From contig NZ_AP022560.1 of NCBI RefSeq assembly GCF_010726085.1, forward strand, positions 4,836,001-4,900,000: a stretch of 64,000 nucleotides of DNA. Direction: 5' to 3'. A program made the position numbers and the translations under genes. The notes under the pieces are model-generated. The model was not told the DNA's origin, did not search any database, and worked only from the letters and a program-made list of their open reading frames with translations. Below, one piece after another: positions 53,921 to 61,600 of the stretch (position 1 is its first letter; the number at the start of each line of letters is the position of its first letter). Origin of the DNA: Mycolicibacterium moriokaense (GTDB lineage: Bacteria; Actinomycetota; Actinomycetes; Mycobacteriales; Mycobacteriaceae).

Positions 53921-56404
53921 CTATTCGACTGCCACGGCCTCGACGATTTCAAGGCGCGCCGCGCGAACGGCCGGTGGAATCGCCCCGAGCAACGTCAACA
54001 TGAATGCGGCGCAGGCGAAGACGACAGCCAGCACGGGGACCGCGTAGTCGACATCGATGCTGAGCACATTGGTCAACGCGGACGTAGCCAGATACTGGTT
54101 GACCGCACCGAACAGCGCCCCGATCACCGCGCCGACGACACCGATGCCTGCCGCCTCGGCGACGACCGTGCGCAACACGAAGCGGCGCGAGGCGCCCATC
54201 GCCCGCATCACACCCAATTCGCGGCGCCGTTCCAAGACGGACAACATCAGGGTGTTGAGCAGCGCGATGCTCGCGACGAACACGACGATCCACGCCATGA
54301 CGTCGATGAGACTGGTGGTCGACGCCATCCCCTTCTCGATGGCTGCCACTGACTCGTCACCGGAGAACACGAGGACGTCGGACGGCAACCGATCCTTGAT
54401 CAGCGCTTCGACTTCGGCGCGATCCGCGCCGGGCGTGAGCTTGACGTCCAGGATGGTCGACCCGGGACGATCGAACCACTCCTGCATCTGAGTCAGACCC
54501 ATCGATACGAGACCGCCGAAGAGCGAGAAGTACGGGACCACTTCCAGCACCCTGACCTTGCGTTCGCCGGTGGGGGTGGGCAATGTCACCACATCGCCTG
54601 GTCCGATTCCCAGATTGCGGGCGATCTCGCGTGACACCACGACGCCTTCTCCAGCAAGCATCTGTTGCAGGACTTGCGGATTCATGTCGCTGACCGGGGG
54701 CCCAACCGAGCCGGGCGCGAGCCCCTGGACAACCACTCGGTTGTCGCCGAGCGTTGCGAATGCCATCTGTGTAGGAACAGCTGCTGCGACGCCTGGGATC
54801 GATGCAACCGAGGACTGGGCGTCCGATGGCAGCATTGGTGCGGTCGGGAGCACGCCGGGCGGGGAAGGGCTCACAAACAGCGCGGCGTCGGTGAGCGAGG
54901 CGAAACTCGCGTTCGTCGAATCGATCGCGTTGGTGTTGGCGCCCGTGCTCTGCACGGTGATCGACACCGCGATCATCACTGTCATCAGCGTGGCCCACAC
55001 TCGCCGAGGGGCGCGTTCGATCGTCGCCGCCGCCAGCGCGCCGGGTGAACCAAAGGCCCGGGCCACCGCCGAAGCGGCGCGGACAATCGTGGCCGCGAAG
55101 GCGAAGCACAGAGCGATATCACCGACCACCGCGAGCCCGATGGCCGCCACCGACAGCTTGCCGAGGTCGATGGACGCGATGTATGCCGCGGCGCCGATGA
55201 AGAACACCCCGAGGATGCCGACCACAGCGCGGACCGATGGCGGAACGGTATCGGCGGTCGACGTGCCCACCGGGACAAGGGCTTCCGCCGGCGTCACCTT
55301 GTACACCTGGCGGGCCGCCAACGCCGTCGCCGCGACGCTCACGGCGATGCATGCGGCCACGGTGACGGGTATTGCGTAGCCGGGCAGGATGTAGTCGGTT
55401 CGCGTTTCGAGGCCCTGCAGCAGACCAGCCGGCAGACCTGCGATTGCCTGTCGGCCGATCAGAACGCCCAGCGCCGATCCGGCGATTCCGCTGACCAACC
55501 CAACCAGACCTGCCTCAGCCAGGAGGTCACGCACAATCTGCCACTTCTTGCCGCCGACGGCCCGAAGTAACGAGATCACGGGGCGGCGTTGGGATATCGA
55601 CATGCTCATCGCGTTGAAGATCAGGAATCCGGCGACGATGAGCGAGCAGGACGCCGCCGACAGCATCAAGGTGCTCATGATCGAAACGGCTCCGCTGCTC
55701 TTGGCGGAGCGGAAAGTCGGATCGGTGACGACGGCCCGTCCGCCTACCGCCTCGGTGACATCGGCACGTACCGATGCGAGATCGGCGTTCGGCGCTGCGA
55801 TCACCAGCACCGAATCGATCATGCCGACGCGATTCGTCAATTGCTGAAGCAGCGGCAGCGGCCCGAGGATGAAATTGCCGCCGTTGATCTTTTCGGCGTC
55901 CGCACCCGTGATCACGGCAGCGACCGTCGCCTTGCCGTTGCCTACAGCAATGGAATCACCCACCGCATGTCCGGTCGCGACGCCGACCGCGACAGCGCCC
56001 GGTCCCGTTGCCAACGAGCCGATCTGATCCTGTACCGCTCGCTGCAGATCGCTCTGCATGGCATTGATGCTCTCGTCCACGCCGAGCAGGACGACGCGTT
56101 CGGCGGCCGGCCCGATGGACGTTCGCAGCATGGGTACGGCCGCGGCCACCCCCGGCACCTTCGCGACGTCGACTCGGACGGCTTCGGGTAACCCGGTGTC
56201 GGTGACGCCGGAAACCTCGAGATTCGCATTTCCGCCGATCCCGGCAACGAAACGGTCGGCGGATCCGGTGATCGACCCGGCGATGCCGAACACCGCAACG
56301 AGGAGCATCGCCGAAATCGCCACGACCGTAAATGACAGCACGGTACGGCCGGGGTGCCTGCGCCACTCGCGGATATTGAAGACGCGCAGGCGGTCGATGA
56401 TCAT
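53921..56404 (-). CDS. ABC transporter permease, MacB/FtsX-type (two FtsX repeats)
   Basis: 827 residues with an N-terminal helix (TVLSFTVVAISAMLLVAVFG), a periplasmic MacB-like domain, a first FtsX block of three helices (LILSAAS region, then ALPVTVAAC region), a second such pair and a final FtsX block (VIVFVASIALLNTLMLSVLE RRRELG with the conserved ERRRELGVMRAMGAS segment). Such permeases export lipids or lipoproteins with a LolD/MacB ATPase. It overlaps the ATPase gene (ATGA). Clustering with a PKS makes export of a polyketide lipid a reasonable inference. Confidence 0.92.
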   Translation of the reverse strand: MIIDRLRVFNIREWRRHPGRTVLSFTVVAISAMLLVAVFGIAGSITGSADRFVAGIGGNANLEVSGVTDTGLPEAVRVDVAKVPGVAAAVPMLRTSIGPAAERVVLLGVDESINAMQSDLQRAVQDQIGSLATGPGAVAVGVATGHAVGDSIAVGNGKATVAAVITGADAEKINGGNFILGPLPLLQQLTNRVGMIDSVLVIAAPNADLASVRADVTEAVGGRAVVTDPTFRSAKSSGAVSIMSTLMLSAASCSLIVAGFLIFNAMSMSISQRRPVISLLRAVGGKKWQIVRDLLAEAGLVGLVSGIAGSALGVLIGRQAIAGLPAGLLQGLETRTDYILPGYAIPVTVAACIAVSVAATALAARQVYKVTPAEALVPVGTSTADTVPPSVRAVVGILGVFFIGAAAYIASIDLGKLSVAAIGLAVVGDIALCFAFAATIVRAASAVARAFGSPGALAAATIERAPRRVWATLMTVMIAVSITVQSTGANTNAIDSTNASFASLTDAALFVSPSPPGVLPTAPMLPSDAQSSVASIPGVAAAVPTQMAFATLGDNRVVVQGLAPGSVGPPVSDMNPQVLQQMLAGEGVVVSREIARNLGIGPGDVVTLPTPTGERKVRVLEVVPYFSLFGGLVSMGLTQMQEWFDRPGSTILDVKLTPGADRAEVEALIKDRLPSDVLVFSGDESVAAIEKGMASTTSLIDVMAWIVVFVASIALLNTLMLSVLERRRELGVMRAMGASRRFVLRTVVAEAAGIGVVGAVIGALFGAVNQYLATSALTNVLSIDVDYAVPVLAVVFACAAFMLTLLGAIPPAVRAARLEIVEAVAVE

Positions 56405-57120
56405 CGCAACCCTCCAGCCAGCACGTCGGAACCGATGCGACCGTCGGTGAGCGTGATCACCCGATCCGTCGTTTGAGCGGCTTCGAGGTTGTGCGTCACC
56501 ATGACCACCGAGCGTCCGTCCTGATGTGCGATGGCGGTGAGCAGGCCCATGATCGCCGCCCCGGTCTTCGTGTCGAGATTGCCGGTCGGCTCGTCGGCGA
56601 GGATGAGCGGCGGGTTCATCATCAGCGCCCGCGCGACGGCGACACGCTGCATCTGACCACCGGACATCTCCGACGGCCGATGCTCTGCGCGTTCCGCGAG
56701 CCCGACCAGTGCGAGCAGATCCAACGCGTGCGACTTCACCTTCGATAGCCGTGCGCCATCGAGCAGCTTGGGCACCGCGACGTTCTCCCAGGCCGTCATC
56801 GTCGGAAGCAGATTGAAGAACTGGAAGACGAATCCCACGCTGTGGCGGCGGAATTCCGACTGCTTCTCGTCGTTGAGATTGCCGATCTCGTTACCTTGGA
56901 ACCGGATTGATCCGGCATCCGGCCGGTCCAGTGCTCCGAGCATGTGAAGCAAGGTGCTCTTGCCCGCGCCCGACGGGCCGACGATCGACACGAATTCGCC
57001 GCCGCGCAGACTCAAGTCGATCGAGTCAAGGGCGCGCACACTCTGGCCGCCGATCTGGTAGGACTTGGTGACGTGGGTCATCTCGAGCATCGCTGGTCTG
57101 CCTTTCATTTCGGTGGTCAT
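56401..57120 (-). CDS. ABC transporter ATPase, LolD/MacB family
   Basis: 239 residues from ATG 57120, overlapping the monooxygenase stop (ATGA); a start at 57090 is also possible. Walker A (VGPSGAGKSTLLH), Q-loop (FVFQFFNLLPTMTAWENV), signature (MSGGQMQRVAVARAL), Walker B (LILADEPTGNLD) and H-loop (VVMVTHNLEAA) are intact. It pairs with the FtsX-type permease. Confidence 0.94.
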   Translation of the reverse strand: MTTEMKGRPAMLEMTHVTKSYQIGGQSVRALDSIDLSLRGGEFVSIVGPSGAGKSTLLHMLGALDRPDAGSIRFQGNEIGNLNDEKQSEFRRHSVGFVFQFFNLLPTMTAWENVAVPKLLDGARLSKVKSHALDLLALVGLAERAEHRPSEMSGGQMQRVAVARALMMNPPLILADEPTGNLDTKTGAAIMGLLTAIAHQDGRSVVMVTHNLEAAQTTDRVITLTDGRIGSDVLAGGLR

Positions 57121-58628
57121 GCGACACGCTCCCGCGCATCGCGAGCTGTGTTCAGCGCCGGCAACGGTCCGCAACGAACATCGAATCGTTCGCGCACCGT
57201 GTCGAGGATGCGGCGCAGGTGGTCGCGCTCGCGACGGTGCGTGAGCATGAACCGCACCGTGGCCGCCATGCGGCGCGGAAGTGGGTACCAGCGGTCGAAG
57301 TCGATTCCGCAATCAAGGAACACCTTGGTCGGCACAACGTCGTAGATGAGGCTGAGGTTGTACTGCGCAAGCGTGAAGAGCGTGCACGGGAACGCCAGGC
57401 TCGACTTCTTTCGCAGATCCCGCATGTCCAGCTCGTACAACGGGACTTCCTTGATCTTACCCAGGAACAACAGGTGTGTCAGGAAGTAGCCCGCAAACGA
57501 CGTCAAATGCATTGTGGCCGAGTAATTCTGGATTGAAACCACCGAACCGCCCTCGGATACATAGGGTTCGTAAGGGTGGTCGCCACCGTCCAGGTATCCG
57601 GTGCAGTTCACTATCCAGCTGCCGGGCTGGATGGTCCTGGTGGCGCCACTACGAAGTAGCATCTCGGTCACACCGTTGCGGTCGACGACATCGACGAAAT
57701 GATCCATGATCACGTCGTTCAGACCTGCCTCGATTCTCCGGTTCTCCTCTTCGGACAACACCCCGATGAGGAAGTTGTCCGCCTCGGGGGTCAACCACGT
57801 ACCGAATTTCGTGCGAACCGAATTCGTTACCGCCGTCTCATTGGTGCCGTCGTATAGGCGGGACGCTTTGCGGGCGATGCTGCTCACCAGCGCGCCGCCC
57901 CACCACCTGCGGGCGCCCGCAGGGTAGAACTTGTCGCGGCTCGCGAAGAACGTGCCGGAACCCGCCACCAGATTCACTTCGCGGCCGGGATATTCCGTGA
58001 TGAGCGCGTCCGCGGTGTCCATCGCGGTCTTACCTCCACCGATGATCCACACCGGTGAGTCGCTGGCACGTATTTCACCGCTGCGCATATCGCAGTAATC
58101 CGGAGACACCGATTGCACACGCGTGCTGGAGATTTCGAGCGGATCGTTGGGTACCACGCGGAAGCCGTAGGCCTTGATCAGCTGCTTCGCCTCCACCACC
58201 ATGCGCTGGCCGCCCGAGGACCTGCAGGTGATCAGCACATTCCCGTCGATCTCATCGTGGGACTGCATCGACCACCCGAAGTACTCGTCGATCGCCACCC
58301 GCTGCCTGAGCAGGTCGAGGCAGTGTTCAAAGTGGTCGAGAACTTCGTCCTTCGTCGCGAGGTACGACGGATCCTGGTCTAGGGTCCACTCGATGTTCCC
58401 CGCGGTGAAGAGGCCGTGCGGCTGGTGCAATCGAACGTAGTCGTACGTGTCGACCCACATGCCGCCGGACCGCTCCCTGGCATCGATCAGCACGATCTTC
58501 TGATCGCGGGTCAGATACTGACTTGCCACAAAAAGGGCGTTCAGCCCGGCGATGCCGGCTCCTACGATGCAGAGGTCGGCGTGCTCGACCCGCGTGGACG
58601 TCTGTACAGACGAAACTGCAGTACTCAT
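57117..58628 (-). CDS. Flavin-containing monooxygenase-like protein
   Basis: 503 residues. The FAD motif GAGIAGLNALFVASQ is near the N-terminus followed by IDARERSGGMWVDTYDYVRL, typical of FMO-like proteins. A second Rossmann motif (VWIIGGGKTAMDTADALITE) binds NADPH. The family FxGxxxHxxxW (BVMO) sequence is not seen, so it may be an N- or S-oxygenase, or an oxidase. It lies 24 nt upstream of (in transcript order after) the PKS and overlaps the ABC ATPase gene, so it is likely to modify the polyketide. Confidence 0.85.
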   Translation of the reverse strand: MSTAVSSVQTSTRVEHADLCIVGAGIAGLNALFVASQYLTRDQKIVLIDARERSGGMWVDTYDYVRLHQPHGLFTAGNIEWTLDQDPSYLATKDEVLDHFEHCLDLLRQRVAIDEYFGWSMQSHDEIDGNVLITCRSSGGQRMVVEAKQLIKAYGFRVVPNDPLEISSTRVQSVSPDYCDMRSGEIRASDSPVWIIGGGKTAMDTADALITEYPGREVNLVAGSGTFFASRDKFYPAGARRWWGGALVSSIARKASRLYDGTNETAVTNSVRTKFGTWLTPEADNFLIGVLSEEENRRIEAGLNDVIMDHFVDVVDRNGVTEMLLRSGATRTIQPGSWIVNCTGYLDGGDHPYEPYVSEGGSVVSIQNYSATMHLTSFAGYFLTHLLFLGKIKEVPLYELDMRDLRKKSSLAFPCTLFTLAQYNLSLIYDVVPTKVFLDCGIDFDRWYPLPRRMAATVRFMLTHRRERDHLRRILDTVRERFDVRCGPLPALNTARDARERVA

Positions 58629-58652
58629 TTCTTCTCCTGTGGATGTAAGGGC

Positions 58653-61600
58653 TTATGCGGCCTGTTCGCGTGCCGCGTTCATCAATCGATCGAGGATCGT
58701 CTGGGCCAGCTGTTCGATCGACGGGCCGACCGCCAAATCCAAAGCGTTCAAACGCAGTCCGATCGCTCTCTCGAGGCTGGCCGCGATCTCGAGGCCCATG
58801 ATGGAGTCCATCCCGACCTCGTGCAGCGGCTGCGACAACGCGAAGCTCGGCTCCTCCATCTGCATGACGCTCGTGACGATCTTGACGAGCATCGCCTGGA
58901 TGTGGTCGCGACGGCCCTCCTCGGACAGGCCCTTGAGGGCTTCGACCACCTCGGCGCCCGCGCCAGAAGCACCCGAACCTGCGGTGTCGGTGAGCAACGT
59001 GATCCGTCGGTCGCCGGCCATCGGGACGAGGGACGCGGCGAATCGCGACCAGTCGGCCTCCACCACGGTGAGGGTTTCGAGGTTGCCGTAGATGACATCG
59101 CGCAACCCCATCAAGGCGTCATCGATACTCATCGCGGAAAGCCCCATCTGTTCGAGGTACTTGCCGGTATTCGCGTCGCGCGCCACGATGCCTGTCTCCC
59201 CCAGAACTCCCCACTGGATGACCGACGCGGCCCGTCCCCGGCGCCGGCGAAGCGTGGCCAGCGAGTTGAGCACGCAGTTGGCGGCGACGTAGTTCGCTTG
59301 TCCACGTGTGCCGAACAACGATGAGATCGACGAATACATCACGAAGAAGTCGAGATCGCCGGTGAGCGAGTGGAGATTCCACGCGCCCTGCGCCTTGGGG
59401 CCGAGTACACGATCGAGGGATTCGCGGTCCTGGTCGGCTAGGCTGCGATCGTCGAGCACCGTGGCGCTGTGGATGATGCCGCGCAGCGGCGGCATCGTTG
59501 CCGCGATGTCGTCAAGGACGCTGGCAACATCGGCTAGGCGGCCTACGTCCGCGGCGTAGGCCCGTACGGTCACACCGCGCGTTTCCAGGTACCGGATGGC
59601 GTCGCGAGCCCCGGGCGCGTCGACACCTCGACGGCTCATCAGTGCGAGGTGTCGCGCTCCTTCGCCGACGAGCCACTTCGCCGTCTCCAGACCGAATCCG
59701 CCCAGGCCCCCGGTCACAAGGTACGTGGCGTCGGTACGGATCGGCCGCGGCGCCTCGACGCGCAGGTGCAGTTCTGGATCGCGGATGGCCACACACACCT
59801 TGCCGATGTGCTTGGCACGCGCCATCAAGCGGAACGCGTCTTTGATGCGACTCGCGCCGAACAGCGTGACCGGGACACTCCCCAAACGCTTTTCGGTCAT
59901 CAAGTCCAGCAGTTCGGAGATGATCCCCGCGATGTACTCGGGCCGGCTTTCCATCAGCCGGTCGGCGTCCACCGAGGCGTACACCAGGTTCTCGTTGAAC
60001 GGTCGCAGGTTCAGCGGAGCGTCCTGCTCGAAGCTCATTTTGCCGATCTCGATGAACCGTCCGAACGGCGCAAGGCAGGCCAGACTCTTGGTCATCAGTT
60101 CGCCGGGTGAGAAGTTGAGGACGACATCAACGCCCCGGCCGTCGGTCCACTTCATCACGTCGTCGGCGAAAGACACGTCCCGCGACGTGGTGACATGCGT
60201 CAGACCCAGCGAGCGCAGGTAGTTTCGCTTTTCATCCGAACCTGCGGTCCCGATGACCTCGGCGCCGATCCACTTCGCCACCTCGATCGCCGCGAGTCCG
60301 ACGCCGCCAGTGGCGCCGTGCACCAACACTGTCTCGCCCTTCTGCAGGCGGGCGATCTTCAACAGCCCGTGATACGCGGTGATGAATGCCACCATGGAAG
60401 TGCTCTCCTCCAGAGTGACAGCGTCCGGCAATACGAAGGCACGGTCCGACGGCACGATCACGTGGGACCTGAACCCGTCGGTGCAGAGGGCATACACGCG
60501 ATCGCCGACGTCGAGGCTCGTGACATTGCTGCCGACACGGGAGATCCGACCGGCGACCTCCATGCCGACACCGGTCCCCGAGTACGTGTCTCTCGTGATC
60601 CGATCCGACATGAGACCCATGGCCTTGAGAACGTCCTTGTAGTTCAGCGGAACGTATTCGGCCTCGATTTCGACATCGTCGGAGCCAAGAGGCTTTCGCT
60701 CACATGGCACAAACGCGAGTTCATCAAGCGTTCCAGTGCTTTTGAGCTCCAGTGCGTAGGCGGTTCCGAGTACTACCGGGGTCGTCTCCACGTCCTGCGG
60801 CTGCACCGTCTCGACAGCGGATGCCCGGTCGACTCTGGCGCAGAACAGCTTTCCGCCGCGGAGCGCGACTTCCTGCTCGTCGCCCACCCTGCCGAGGACC
60901 TGCAACAGCTCGTCGACGTCATCGAAGGACTCGTCGATGTCGACGAGCGTCACTCCCAAATCGAAACGCTCCGAGATGAGTGTGCGCCCCACCCCGAGGA
61001 GCACAGCGCGATCGATCGCGGCCTCGTGAGAGTCGTCGTCGAGCACCTCTGCACGTCGAGTGACGATGAAGTAGCGCGCGGGCTTGCCGGACGGCAACGA
61101 TTTCACCGTGTTCAGCAGCTGCTCTGCCAGACCGGCCCCGTCCGCGATCGGGTTCGACGAGTCGGTGGGTTCCGATGCCCACCGCAGATCGACCAGCCAC
61201 ATGGGTTCGGGCTGTGTCGACAATTCGTCCAAGACCGGCCGAATGTCATCGTCCCGCAGGACCAGCCACGAGGGCGGTGCGCTCGGCTTCGCTTCGAGCG
61301 GCACCCACGTGCGTGTGTACAGCCGTCGCTGGTGTTCATCATGCCGGGGAATCCTGGGCAGGAACCGGCATCTGAACCCGAAGACCTGGGCGACGACCGT
61401 GCCGTCCTCGGCCAGCAGGGTGAGGTCACCGGTGACCCCGTCCGCGTCTGCCCGAACGATCCGACCGTGGCTGTATGCGGCCGCCGATCCACCGATGTAG
61501 TGAATCCGATCTATCCCCACCGGAATCAGGTCCTCGCGCGGTCCCTCGTCGACCGACGCGATCAGGCTTTGAAACGCTCCGTCCAGCAGCACGGGATGAA